From Paralvinella palmiformis (Eukaryota; Annelida; Polychaeta; Terebellida; Alvinellidae): a stretch of 64,000 nt of DNA. The stretch spans positions 88,074 through 152,073 of the forward strand of contig JAODUP010000937.1 of assembly GCA_025642065.1 (NCBI GenBank), written 5' to 3'. Every line of letters begins with the position of its first letter. The stretch's first letter is position 1. Of this stretch, positions 13,835 to 26,464 are shown piece after piece. The translations under genes and the position numbers were made by a program. The notes below the pieces were generated by a model. The model did no database searches, had not been told where the DNA came from, and saw only the letters and a program-made list of their open reading frames with translations.

Positions 13835-14056
13835 ACACAAACAGAGGCGATGATGATGATGATTGATGTTTTACGGCCACTTTTGTGCACAAGGTAGGCT
13901 AAATGGGCCGAGCGACTTCCAAATGTAATGAGACGAAGTGAAAGACGAAACAACCTTCAGATATGCCCACGCCGGGATTGGAACACGGGTGGTAGTGATT
14001 TGTGGTCCAGCACGCTACCACTAGACCACGGAGGCCCCCTTAACACAAACAGAGGC
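13835..14056 (-). repeat. SINE-A with intact target-site duplication
   Basis: Element about 13849-14042 on the - strand. A tRNA-like head begins GGGGGCCTCCGTGGTC near 14038, with an A-box-like TGGTCTAGTGGTAGCGTGC and a B-box-like TGTTCCAATCC. The body has GCTCGGCCCATTTAGCC and the tail is GTAAAACATCAATCAT plus (ATC)n at 13849. The flanks are an exact 14-bp duplication, acacaaacagaggc, at 13835-13848 and 14043-14056. This proves insertion of a discrete element by target-primed reverse transcription. Confidence 0.85.
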
Positions 14057-15730
14057 ACTAATCATTTTCTAATTCCCACCTCGGGTTGTGTAGTACAATA
14101 GGAGGAGCTGTTCTAAATTTGTATACAAATAAGAATCTGAAAATTGAATTAGAATATTTTAAAATGTGAAGGTTTATAATCTACGAGCTTTATCCTATAC
14201 TCCAATTTGTGTTTTTTTATATGTATGTTTTTCCAATTCAGATTATTTTGTTTTAATTTTAGTTTCTTTATGACCCATCCCTATTTTCCACTTCATCAAA
14301 TAATCGGCTACTTTTCGAACATATATCCAGCAGTATTTATCCATAATAATATCTAACTTCTAGAATGTCTGGGAATAAAAAGGTTAATGAGATTGTGATA
14401 TATCAGAAAGTGCCTGTGACTTTGACACATCAATTTCTCGTTACTTGTGATTATCGATGTTTATTACAAACATTGTGTTCGGTTAGACTCGCTAAGTAAT
14501 GTCGGCACTTGAACATAATTCAGATAAAATACGCGAGATGAAAAATACATGAATTGTACCTGTTTAAACTTTAGCATCAAGGTTCGTAATAAGCGGTAGC
14601 CCGTTTAGCCCCGGGCTTATAGAAATACCTGGGGGCTAATAGAACATGTGTGTTATTATACCGCACGGCTAATACACATATTAGGGGTATCTTTAGAGAA
14701 TATCGCGATTAATTGAAGAAGTTTCTGTGTACTAACAAGAAGTTACCATATCCTCGCTCAATCTCGAGCTAGTGAAACTTCACAAAGGCTAATAGATTTC
14801 ACAGTCCATTAGCCCCGTGTGCAAATGACTGGAAAGTCTTAACTTCTAACCCTAATTATCATATTTTAAGCTTTTTGTCGCTTCTATACCCTGACATTTG
14901 GACAATTATACAGAGTACCTAATGTAGGATACTTCAGAAATCTTAGCCGGTTTAGACAAAAGAAATTTTAGCTCTGTCTTGTAATTGAAATGATTATGAA
15001 TTCTGGATGTTGCAGACGACACTAATACTAATTAATATGCACAAATATCGTCTGATTGTAACAAAGAACTATGAATTAATTCTCTGCGAAGAAATACTTC
15101 CGGTTATTTATAATATCGTGTCTATTGTTAAGAAAAGAATCATCAGGATCTATAAATAGATTAACAAAACCAGTGATCCAGATATAGGGTCATCTAACCA
15201 AAATATTCTGGACACTTGTTTTCAAACAGTTCCCAATAACTCATTATTCAAGATAGCTAATTCAATTATTTTTCTCAACAAGAAAATTAAGTTAACCAAA
15301 ACCTGGCCATCAGGTGTAAGTGCTATTTCTGTGCTATGCTCATGTGTTATGTGAGTTTGAAACCAAATCTCGGATTTCACCATATCCTGGCCACATTTTT
15401 CCTAATCCGGGCCAGTGAATATGTACTTTTTACCTAACAGATTCCGAAATTGGACAAAGTAATGTAGAATGGGATGAGATCCAGGCTGGATTTCGGCTAA
15501 ACGTTGGTTATCTGTTAAATTCCATGGTGATAATTGCTTGATGGTAAATATAAGGAAGTGTCATACTGTCCAGTACTGCGTCAAATAGTATATGGATATC
15601 TATCTATCATGACCTTATTAATAAGAAAGGTTGTTATTTTTGTATTCTAGAAATAGTGAATATATTTCAAAACCAACTTATTTCGTTTTTACCATAAAAA
15701 TATCGATAATACACGATACTCTTTACAATC
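14057..15730. other. No gene recognised
   Basis: AT-rich sequence with only short open frames and no family I recognise. Near 14590-14650 a short stretch contains tagccccgggct with partial self-complementarity. Confidence 0.5.
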
Positions 15731-15734
15731 TAAA

Positions 15735-15815
15735 TGGGCGTTGTGATAAAGCAGTGGCTAGAGCATTCCGCACCAATGTACCGGATTGTGGGTTCGAAAC
15801 AAGTGTTTTAAAATT
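15735..15815 (+). repeat. tRNA-like head of a decayed SINE
   Basis: The stretch gataaagcagtggctagagc resembles an A box and GTGGGTTCGAAAC (about 15788-15800) a B box, with tRNA-like spacing. The acceptor stem does not pair and no canonical anticodon arm forms, so it is more likely a SINE head than a functional tRNA gene. Confidence 0.4.
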
Positions 15816-15829
15816 ATATAATTTATTGA

Positions 15830-16045
15830 AAAGTGAGTGAGTTAGTGAGTGAGTGAGTAGGTGGATGGGTGTGTGGGTGAGTAAGCGAGCGAGCGAGTGA
15901 GTGACTAAGTGAGTGAGTGTGTGGGTCGTGAGTTCGTGAGTGAGTTCGTGAGTGAGTTCGTGAGTGAGTTCGTGAGTGAGTTCGTGAGTGAGTTCGTGAG
16001 TTCGTGAGTTCGTGAGCTCGTGAGCTGAGTGAGTGAGTGAGTTAT
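15830..16045. repeat. (GTGA)n-derived minisatellite
   Basis: Degenerate GTGA tetranucleotides with a regular 12-bp higher unit gagtgagttcgt around 15938-16010. Confidence 0.9.
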
Positions 16046-16084
16046 ACAGTTGTACACTTAATGTAGCAAACATTTTTATTGTGA

Positions 16085-16101
16085 TGTATTATTATTATGA
16101 T

Positions 16102-16135
<34 letters not shown>

Positions 16136-16165
16136 GTAGTAGTAGTAGTAGTAGTTGTTGTGGTA
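16085..16165. repeat. (ATT)n and (TAG)n microsatellite
   Basis: ATT run at about 16101-16135 followed by TAG/TTG triplets. Confidence 0.9.
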
Positions 16166-16189
16166 GTAAAATGTTGTTGTATTGCGGTT

Positions 16190-16327
16190 TCTCTTGTTTA
16201 AACGGCATATCTGAAGGTTGTTTCGTCTTTCACTTCGTCTCATTACCTTTGGAGGTCGCTCGGCCCATTTAGCCTACCTTGTGCACAAAAGTGGCCGTAA
16301 AACATCAATCATCATCATCAATCATCA
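16190..16327 (+). repeat. SINE-A, 5'-truncated
   Basis: Begins within the SINE body (catatctgaaggttgtttcg) and continues through GCTCGGCCCATTTAGCC to the tail gtaaaacatcaatcat (16297-16312) and (ATC)n. It lacks the tRNA head. Confidence 0.85.
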
Positions 16328-16331
16328 TCGT

Positions 16332-16437
16332 GTTTAAACGGTAGGCTAAATTAACCGAGCGACTTTCCAAATTGATGAGGCGAATTGAAACCTGGAACAC
16401 TCTTTAGACATCTCCTGGCAGAGGTTTGAATCAATCC
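16332..16437 (-). repeat. SINE-A fragment, opposite orientation
   Basis: Starts with ggtaggctaaat and cgagcgac and ends in a B-box-like TTCAAACCTC (- strand, near 16425). It lies tail-to-tail with the previous SINE copy, and both adjoin a gtttaaacgg decamer. Confidence 0.6.
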
Positions 16438-16464
16438 GCTAGAGGTCTGTATCCAGCCATTTAC

Positions 16465-16498
<34 letters not shown>

Positions 16499-17050
16499 AA
16501 TATCATCACCACCACCAACAACAACAACAGCAGAGACAATGTGGTTTAGTAGCAGTAGTATTAAGAAGAAAAAAATAAAGAGTGACCTATTTTTTGGATT
16601 CCGTACATTTGTTTCCTCCCAACAAAGGATTAATCAATAAATCGATATGTTATGACGTAGCTGTTCAAATATTAGTGCTCATACTGCATATACTCATCAT
16701 GTACTAGACAGATAACTGGAGGGTGTTGTTTATTGGTAACTAGGATTAAACATTTGATCTTGCAGCAGTTCGTTTTCGTAATCTCAAAAGTTATCTATTT
16801 CATCGTAACTGGCATAGGATCGGCTTACACCCATTGTCAATTTTTATCGATCAACGTCATTTGAATACATTCAGAATTGTCACTACAAAGGTATATGTAA
16901 TATATCGTATTATTATAATATTGTAGTTTTCACATTAAGAGAAGTGCATCTTGAAAACAGAAGAATTAAAGTTTTGAAAGTACAAAACAAAATTGACCGA
17001 TGGACTAGGACACACGCGCGCACGCTAGAGGTCTGTATCCAGCCATTTAC

Positions 17051-17084
<34 letters not shown>

Positions 17085-17610
17085 AATATCATCACCACCA
17101 CCAACAACAACAACAGCAGAGACAATGTGGTTTAGTAGCAGTAGTATTAAGAAGAAAAAAATTAAGAGTGACCTATTTTTTGGATTCCGTACATTTGTTT
17201 CCTCCCAACAAAGGATTAATCAATAAATCGATATGTTATGACGTAGCTGTTCAAATATTAGTGCTCATACTGCATATACTCATCATGTACTAGACAGAGA
17301 ACTGGAGGGTGTTGTTTATTGGTAACTAGGATTAAACATTTGATCTTGCAGCAGTTCGTTTTCGTAATCTCAAAAGTTATCTATTTCATCGTAACTGGCA
17401 TAGGATCGGCTTACACCCATTGTCATTTTTTATCGATCAACGTCATTTGAATACATTCAAATTGTCACTACAAAGGTATATGTAATATATCGTATTATTA
17501 TAATATTGTAGTTTTCACATTAAGAGAAGTGCATCTTGAAAACAGAAGAATTAAAGTTTTGAAAGTACAAAACAAAATTGACCGATGGACTAGGACACAC
17601 GCGCGCACGC
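16438..17610. repeat. 586-bp tandem duplication, two copies
   Basis: Copy 1 runs 16438-17023 and copy 2 from 17024 to about 17610. Both begin gctagaggtctgtatccagc. They differ only by a few substitutions and single-base indels (cagataactgg versus cagagaactgg, tgtcaattttt versus tgtcattttt). Both contain an (ATT)n run and end in a GC/CA-rich stretch. The very low divergence implies a recent event. No gene lies inside. Confidence 0.95.
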
Positions 17611-17662
17611 GCGCGCACACACACACACACACGCGCGCAATAACGCACACGCGCACACACAC
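17588..17662. repeat. (GC)n/(CA)n microsatellite
   Basis: Alternating GC and CA dinucleotides at the end of duplication copy 2. The same kind of purine-pyrimidine tract sits at the junction between the two copies. Confidence 0.9.
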
Positions 17663-18600
17663 CTGTCTCTTTAATATCTCCAAATGTTTTCAAATTTTTA
17701 TCAAGATACTAAATAAGAGAAATCTATTTCAATTGTACTTCTTTTTAATCGAATATTAGAAAGAAATGCTAAAATAGGCTAAAATATGAAAAAATATAAA
17801 CCCGCTACAACTACAACTCAACATCTGTTATAATTTTACCATATTTTAATATACATATCCTTAAAGTAGTGTACCCCAATGTCAACAGAACTATCAGATG
17901 TTGACGTTATTCACATTATAGTCTGAGTTCAGATTGAGTTCGGTTTAGTCTTGAATAAGCAAATCTTATCCGATATCCTTACAAGAAGAAACAAGTTACC
18001 GGAGGCTTAATCGACCTGTCTACTGGTGGACTGGTGAAATAATAATATGGTACCTAGACAGCCTGACGTGATAAACAACATCCTATCAAAGCCTGTTCAT
18101 ATAGTAACATCTAATTATACACGAAAACGTGGGAAACGTGGAGAAGAACGTTAATAGCCACGCCATACGATGAAAGACGAACATTCTTTAGTCATCTTCA
18201 CCGACCTTGTTTACATATCGGGCTGCAAACAAAACCCATGGTAAATGTCGACGTGGAAGCAGAAATCTTTTCCCAGATGGCAAGACCACATTTACCAAAG
18301 CCTGTCGATGTAGGTCGATAAGTCCATCCATCACAGTATGGACTTTGAATACAGAGCAATGCACAGTCTTCTAGCATCACATCGATGATAACTTGTATGA
18401 GGCTAGGCTAGTTACAGTTATAGGTATTACCTAGACCGGTAGAGTGTCGGTACGGCACACGGCGATGTCCAATGTTAACTGCATACACCTTGTTACCTGT
18501 ATGTAGTAAATACATTAGAGATATTTGCCTGATATTTGCTAACCAATTCTCGAAATAAGAGTACTTTGTCTCTCTCATACATATAAACACACACTCACAA

Positions 18601-18713
<113 letters not shown>

Positions 18714-18954
18714 GTACTGTTACCATAAATCAGACGCCTTCCCGACTAGCTGATTTTACGATGGTATAATTGCGACATATTAAAACTACCGAAATTTGAG
18801 ACTGAACCATCAATAAGATAACACATCAATCCAGTTAAATACAAGATAATATGGAGGTATACTAACCATTGGCTCAATAGCTATGTTATTATTCAATGTA
18901 TATATGGCATGTGTTACAGCACACAACGTCAATAACAATGATATTTAACGTGAG

Positions 18955-21296
18955 GTGTTGAGTAATAAACAAGCTTCATGTAATGTACAAGATATTGATA
19001 ATATGAAAATTGATAGTGATTTTAACACTGATTTAGCCAGAACAGACTATCAGAACACTCCATTGCTAAACTCTTTTGTAACTGGCGAAGATTTAAGGTA
19101 TTGTATTTCTTTAGATATTTCTAATGTGCAATACCCATATGAAATTGATGTAACTGGAACAGGGTCAATAATTGTTCATTTTATTGTTTCACAAAATTTG
19201 AGTAAGTACGTGCTTAACTACATTTGTCTGATCATGCGGCTGTCTTATTGACACTAGACATTAATAATGATCATTTTACCAACATAGATTGTAGACATTT
19301 GGGAAAAAAGGCTCGTTGAGACAGGACCACTGAATCTGACATAGATAATTACAAAAGGAAGCTTCATCAATTTTTATGTGATACTAAAATGCCGCTTGGT
19401 ACACTCTATTGTCATGATGTATTCTGTGAGAATTATACTATTGACGTAAATGAATACCTTGACTTAATCATTGATGCATACACAATAGCTTGTGATGAGT
19501 GTATTCCAAATTCTCGAAAAAAAGGCATTAGCTGGTTGGAATGAGGTGGTTGAGCCTGTACGAAACGAGGCAACGTTTTGGCATGGCATTTGGATGGATG
19601 CTGTGAAGGCTTTCATCTGAGGGCAAGATACACAAATATTTACAAAATGGCTACCTCGCTTCAATCACAAAATGAACGTGATTTTCGGATAGAAGTGAAG
19701 CGTATAGGGGGTAAATTTCAATCGGTAGTTAATGTGATTGATGATGAATATTGTAATACAAATATAAGTAATGCATTTGCTGACAAGAATTTAATTAATG
19801 GATGTCGTTCGTTATTCACACACACATTTCTCTACTTTTCTCTGGACTGCTTAGACATGGGGTTACTCCAAATAATATATTATTGGCTACGTTGGTTCTT
19901 ATTCCAAAGAAAAAAAAACAAATGTTTGAACGATAGTTCAAATTATACAGCCATTGCATTAGGTAGTATTTTTAGTAAAATCTTTGATATTATTATCATG
20001 GAGAAAAGGTCTTCCGTCTTTACGTCTTCTGAACTACAATTTGGTTTCAAAGCAAAACATTCAACTTCACAATGTTCATTTGTTGCTAAGGAAGTTATTG
20101 ATTCTATAACAGAAATGATTCGCCAATATATCTAGTGACTCTTGACGCATCTCGAGCGTTTGACCGTGTAGAATACAACAAATAGTTTCAATTGTTGATT
20201 GATAGAAATATGCCCGCTTGCTCATTAATATGTAACACGCTTAAATCGTTGGAATGGTAAATGTAGTGAAGTGTTTAGCGTATGTAATGGAGTAAAACAG
20301 GGTGGTTTATTATCACCGATTTTATTTTGTATTTATATTATGTACTGTTAGAAAGATTAAAGCAGGCATCTGTAGGATGTTTCATTGGACACACGTGTGT
20401 TGGTTGTGTGGGTTATGCTGATCATGTGTGTCTAGTAGCGCCTCCGTGTCGTGCAACAAAATTATTATCAATATGTGAACATTTTGGTTTGGAGTAAAAA
20501 GTAAAATTTAACTCAGATAAAAGTCACATTACAGTATGTAGTAATGCATGCATTGTACCAAGAGGTGACTTTGTAATGAATGGGCAAGTTATCCCATTAC
20601 AGAATTCTGTAACACATTTGGGTCACGATATTGGTAATGCTGAATGCAAAAAGGCGGTAATTGATAAAGGTATCAGTAATTTAATTACCCGCTGCAATTT
20701 TGATTTATACAAATTTAGCTCTTGTGACAGTAATGTGCGTAATTTTCTATTTCAAACGTATTGTATAGTTACTATGGCTCTCCACTTTGGAGCTTGTCTG
20801 AAAACTATATTGAAAGATTTTATTGTAACTGGCGAAAATGTGTTCGACGTGTTTGGAATGTTTTTTTTTACCTTTGTGTGATGAATAGTGAAAGTAATCT
20901 TGTATCTATTTGTGCTAAGGTATGTGTCACCTCATTATCCGTTGTTGCTAGAAATAGACGCATGTTGCTATATAAATTAAATGATGATGATCAAATTTTG
21001 GAAAAACCAAAATATATTATTATGAATTTTTTTTATCTCAAAAGCATCTGTCATAAAAGAATTGTGTTTTATGAGAGGTGATTCAGTATATACAGTGTTA
21101 GGCAATAATGAAATATTTACTTTGCTATATGTACTCTATGATACTACATGTCTAATAATATATGTATTTTAATGGAGCTCCTGTTTTGGTTTTTTTCCAT
21201 CCATCACTATATCATGTTTCATGTTTCTGTATTATCTTGTATTATTGTATTGCATAAATATGTATATTATGAATAAATGTAAAACATCAATCATAT
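18955..21296 (+). pseudogene. Degenerate LINE with reverse transcriptase remnants
   Basis: Open pieces at 18955-19251, 19578-20135 and 20576-21081 belong to one + strand element. The RT core is recognisable in order: NYTAIALGSIFSKIFDIII, SSELQFGFKAKHSTSQCSF, then in shifted frames LDASRAFDRVEY (about 20140), NGVKQGGLLSPILFCIYI (about 20287) and GYADHVCL (about 20413), where an intact element would have YADD. Many stops and indels make it dead. The clade is uncertain. It lies antisense within intron 2 of the decayed LRR-PAN gene. Its 3' end carries gtaaaacatcaatcat at 21279-21294, identical to the tail of the SINE-A family, followed by a (TA)n run. Confidence 0.7.
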
Positions 21297-21302
21297 AATA
21301 TA

Positions 21303-21304
<2 letters not shown>

Positions 21305-21373
<69 letters not shown>
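21305..21373. repeat. (TA)n microsatellite
   Basis: More than 30 TA units directly after the LINE 3' end. Confidence 0.95.
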
Positions 21374-21376
<3 letters not shown>

Positions 21377-24000
21377 AACCACTAATATATAGGCGTGCCC
21401 GCTTAATTACATGAGACAACTCATAACCAGGAACCCATCAACCAAGAAATATCATATACTGATAAACAGAGAAACCGCGATACACACGCCGAGAATATTA
21501 CCTTTTTTAATTCCTCAATAGTCACGTTAACAAATAGTCGTCCTCTTAAAGTCGATGGATCGACACATATGACGTCATCAAGATTAACTTTATTTGAGAG
21601 AAGTGCGATTTTTAGTGGCAATAATCGCTTATCGCAGTAAAGTGGGTTACCTTTAAGGCTGCAAGTTAAAAGTGACGAGAAAAGAAATTTCACATTTCCA
21701 AGTAAATATAACGTAACAAACAATTATTTTATTCCCTATCAGATGCACTACAATTCTAACCAATTCTAACCACCAGCTGTCATATTTCCATTAAAATGTT
21801 CCCCAAATCTTTAATTTCCGAACTTTCACGAGCAACTGCTAGTGTATACTACACTCACTAGGGGTTATTGTGTGACGTCATCTTTGTCTAACATCACGTA
21901 GTGCCACAGCTTGCTTACAAGCGTTCTGAGCAGTTGACAGACAACATTTGAGATTCCAACGAAAGTTTTGACATTCTCAAGGATATCAAGCCATACAGCT
22001 TTGAACAACTAGCGAGTTGGATTGGCGTGTATTTGTTTGTGTTGGTATAAGTTTAATTGATAAGTCATCACGAGTATTTCCCTCTTCCTATCACATAACT
22101 TCACTTAAAATAAAGTGGTATTTGTCTGTATACGGGAGCCCGGCGGTGGATGCATGTAGCTCTTCCATATGTGACCCGTACTAGTCTATACAGGGATGTG
22201 CCGCCCTCGGTCTGTCTTTTAGCCATTTGGTTTTGTAATTTTTGGGTTGTTTTTGTTGTTTCGGGGTGGGTTTTGACGGCATATATTCATTGGTATTTGA
22301 AGTATGTTACCTTGCACAATTGTATGCGACAAAATACAACATTCTATATGTTTAATAAATACAATACCGAACACGTAATATAGGTTAAGCACAGCCACGT
22401 GGAATATTTAGGGTCTTTGTTTGGCAAAGATGATGTCACATTCCAAAGTTTTCCGAAGATTCTAGAGCATGTTTTAAAACCACTGTAACTTTATATCTAG
22501 GGAAAAGATTTTGTCTGATTGAAATTGATTTTAATATATAACACTAATATTTTGACTAATTATCAGTAATTTGGGAAACCTTTTCCTGCGAGCTTTAAAT
22601 ATATTAATAAATAAAAATAGATGGCTTACTATTTAATTGTAAGATAATCTGTGGTGAACTCAGTATTTTACTCACCTCGCCTGAGCCGTAACCACCTGTA
22701 GGTGGCACACATCAGGAAAGGTGTTCATGTAGTTATCGCGTATGTCAACGTACCATAAGATCCGGAGAGCAACAAATAAATGTTCAGGTCATTCCTGGAT
22801 GTAGTTCCCTCTGATGTAAAGTTTTCTCAACATCGGATTTGCCTCTATCACTGGAGGCAATTCCCTCAGACCACTTCGTTCCATGGTTAGAGTTTTCAGC
22901 TGGGGTATGGCTTCCAGAGACACTAAGCTGACCGGATCCATAGTTGGATGTCCTAGCTTCAAATTGGTTATAGTCCTTCCTAATCTTGGTAACACTGCGA
23001 GGTTTGCCATCAGCTGGTTCCCATCTATTATTAGAGCTTCTAAATGTTTCATCTCCACATCAGGTAGAGCACTCAGTCTGTTGTTTGACAAAATTAATGC
23101 TTCCAAAGAATTTAAACCAGAAAGCCGATCTTCCGATATCCAATTAATGAGGTTCCTATCAAGACGAAGGTATCTCAGCGTGGTACTGACATTTCGCAGA
23201 TCAGGGAATGCTGTCAGATAGTTAGTCTCTAGATGTATCACTTCTAGTAGCGGTAACTCTGGGAAACTGGCGAAGTTTGAAATTCCGTTTGAAGTTAAGC
23301 GTAAAATCTTCGTACCACTCGGAATATCCACCGGTATTGTAGTCAAACTACTGTCACTGCAGTGATAGTATTCCCCGATTTGTGTGTCATAATTTGCTGC
23401 TGCTGCGGTGACAATCAGAGTTGTAATAGTAGACTTCCTGTCAACCGTTTTTCCATGTTGATGGGTTCTATTACACAGTTTCACGGTAGTTTGTGTCTCG
23501 TATATCCTTTCTTCCACGCTGTAGTCCAACTGATGAAAGATGTGGCTAGGCCAATGTTTTGGTTTTATCGACCACGCCATATACGTAGATAGTGGTAAAA
23601 AATACATGTCTCGACAAAATCATTACACCGGCAATACAAGATTTGTTATAATTGGTGTTTGCAAATGATACAAAATAGAATGAACACATTCCATTTTAAG
23701 GGCCTACCCTTCTATCTATCTTAAGACGAGAACACTTGCATCTACGTATATATGTTATGCTACTCAAATTATTCAGGGTAGATTCATGGTAGGTAAATAT
23801 GACACCCTTTTAAAGGACGTAAAAATGAATTCAATAAGTTCAGCAATTATACTTGGAAACGAATATTGAGTTTTAAGTGTCCAGTAGAAAATAATGTAAC
23901 ACAAATTAGTATAAACGTGTCGTTTGCACAAAATATGACTATACACTGATAACGGCAGCATATACATTAGTCTAACGCGAATGATAAACTATATATTGAG

Positions 24001-24508
24001 GAAAAAGTATTCACCTTTCGTGTCTTGGTCAAAGATAAAACTGCAACCATCATCAATCATGAAAAGTATTCACCTTTCGTGTCTTGGTCAAAGATACAAC
24101 TGCAACCATCATCAATCATGAAAAGTATTCACCTTTCGTGTCTTGGTCAAAGATAAAACTGCAACCATCATCAATCATGAAAAGTATTCACCTTTCGTGT
24201 CTTGGTAAAAGATAAAACTAACCCCAACCATCATCAATCATGAAAAGTATTCACCTTTCGTGTCTTGGTCAAAGATAAAACTGCAACCATCATCAATCAT
24301 GAAAAGTTTATTCAAACCCTCTCTCGAAGTTCTTGGTCAAAGATACAACTGCAACCATCATCAATCATGAAAAGTATTCACCTTTCGTGTCTTGGTCAAA
24401 GATACAACTGCAACCATCATCAATCATGAAAAGTATTCACCTTTCGTGTCTTGGTCAAAGATAAAACTGCAACCATCATCAATCATGAAAAGTATTCACC
24501 TTTCGTGT
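24001..24508 (+). repeat. 59-bp minisatellite, about 8.5 copies
   Basis: The unit starts aaaagtattcacctttcgtg and ends catcatcaatcatg. Copies begin near 24004, 24063, 24122, 24181, 24242, 24301, 24368, 24427 and 24486 (partial). Most are near identical; the copy at 24301 has diverged (tttattcaaaccctctctcg). It lies about 0.5 kb upstream of the decayed LRR-PAN gene. Confidence 0.95.
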
Positions 24509-24929
24509 TCCTTATTTTTAAGTCCTACCAGGATTAGGATACTTAATCAACTAACTGATATCCACCTAGTTATGATCATAACTCAAATCATCCGTAAGAG
24601 TATAAACAAAACAATATGGGTGTGATGTTTGACGCGAACGTGCACTTTTTAATTATGAAAAGTTATGAAGAAAAAAACACACGAAATATCCATTTATCGC
24701 TCGGTCACCCGTCTTCATGCTAAAGGACAAGTAAAGACATATAAAATGACTTTTGGGGCTAATTATCTTTTTTAAGCAATAAAACAACTTTGAATCATTT
24801 AGTCATCATTTTCAACAATGACAAATGTACATTTTGAAGGGGGAGAAGTGTCAGGAATAAAGGTACGTAACAAATCTGTCACTCATTTCGTGTTCTGTAT
24901 AATCATTACCCAATCAATATGTCAACTCA

Positions 24930-25050
24930 TATACGGGGCTGGCAACCTCAAATGGGGGAGATGCATATGGTCTGTAGTTTATAGCTTCCCCACGGAGACT
25001 AATTCTAAATAAATTTAGAACTTAGAATATATGGCATGTTAATATGCCAT
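24930..25050 (-). repeat. SINE-B fragment
   Basis: Shares ggcaacctcaaatgggggag and aattctaaataaatttagaa with the 9.6 kb SINE-B copy in the same orientation. The tRNA head is absent. Confidence 0.6.
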
Positions 25051-26406
25051 TACTTACTATCAATACACAAAAATTAAAAACATATTTTAATGCTATCTCT
25101 AGACTTGAGTCATCTGTCTCAGGGATTAAATTTGTTTTAACGTTGAATGATGACGATGCACAATTTATTATATTCAAGCCATTAATCTAAAGTATCGAAT
25201 CATGCTGCTTCTATTGATCAGCCACTATCGAAGCAAATAAATTAAGCTTTAAATCCAGAACTTGTCATGAGTCTGTACAGGCGATGTCTAACAAAAGAAA
25301 CACTTTGACAAGTGTACGGGAGTCTGGTACTATATAGAACACAGCCACCCTACCCCATAATAACACGAACACTAGTACAATGGAAATGACAATGAAGAGT
25401 ACAGGTGTTGCCGTGTACAGAAAAACTGTTAATCGTCTATTATCATCTAATCTTTCTATTGTCAATTGTTCTCAATACAACAATCCTAACTCTACCACTA
25501 GGTGGCGTCCTATAAGTCAAATAGCGCGATACGACCAGGGAATAAATCAATTGTGTGTGTGCTCAGAACAAGAACAAAAGTTGCTTTTGGCACAAATGAT
25601 TGCTCTTGTTGATGTTGTGGAACTATCTGCCAGAAGCAGTTCAGAACATAGATCGGTTTTAGTCAGTAAACGTAGATAGAATCAGCTATTAAAAAATGAA
25701 GGCGAATGTATTTATTATATTATAATGTCTACTAACATCCCTAACATATAACATTGATTTTCTTAACTTAATTTTTCATTTATTTGTACTACTAAATAAA
25801 ATCACAAAATATATCGCTTTATTTTTAAATAATTCTTACTATGTTAACTCAATTATTTATGCACATCACTTTAGAGTGTAAACCCTACGGTTGCTGATGA
25901 TCCTACCACTTAATACTACTACTAACTACTACTACTACTACTATTGCTACTACTACTAATAGTAATAATAATAATAAATATGTATTATAAAGTATTTTAT
26001 TTATACCCGAACTAATTTCCACTTAATAATAAAAGAAAACATATTACTTAAAGGAAATATTCAAGTCAAACACAGAATAATTTTACTATAAACATGGATG
26101 ATAAATGCTGAATCAATACATCCGTAGTTGTCTTCACATTGATCTCTAAACATTTTTAACATATAGATCACTCAGTAATTAGATTATCTTCTGTACTGTG
26201 TTTTAATTATTAGATCTATTAATTAGTTGGCCGTGTCTTTGAAGTTAAGTGATGCGTGTTTGTCTTAATATACTTTTAGTTCCGCATAAACCATTAATCA
26301 AAGTAAATAGACCTAATAGTTTGTATACAACAGCTGTGATAAAGATAAATCTGCTGTCTGTACAATATATAAATATACATGTGTGTGTTCATGTGGGTAT
26401 TTGTGT

Positions 26407-26464
<58 letters not shown>

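Noticed and set aside
15723..16073. 116-codon - strand frame rich in His, Thr, Leu and Glu
   Set aside because: It is the translation of the GTGA minisatellite.
23362..23592. + strand open frame opposite exon 1 of the decayed LRR-PAN gene
   Set aside because: It is the antisense shadow of the LRR coding sequence, as is 22883-23221.
25265..25679. Overlapping frames on both strands, one with a hydrophobic stretch that could be a membrane segment
   Set aside because: There is no ATG start for the - strand frame, no splice support and no recognisable family, and the + strand frame is equally long.
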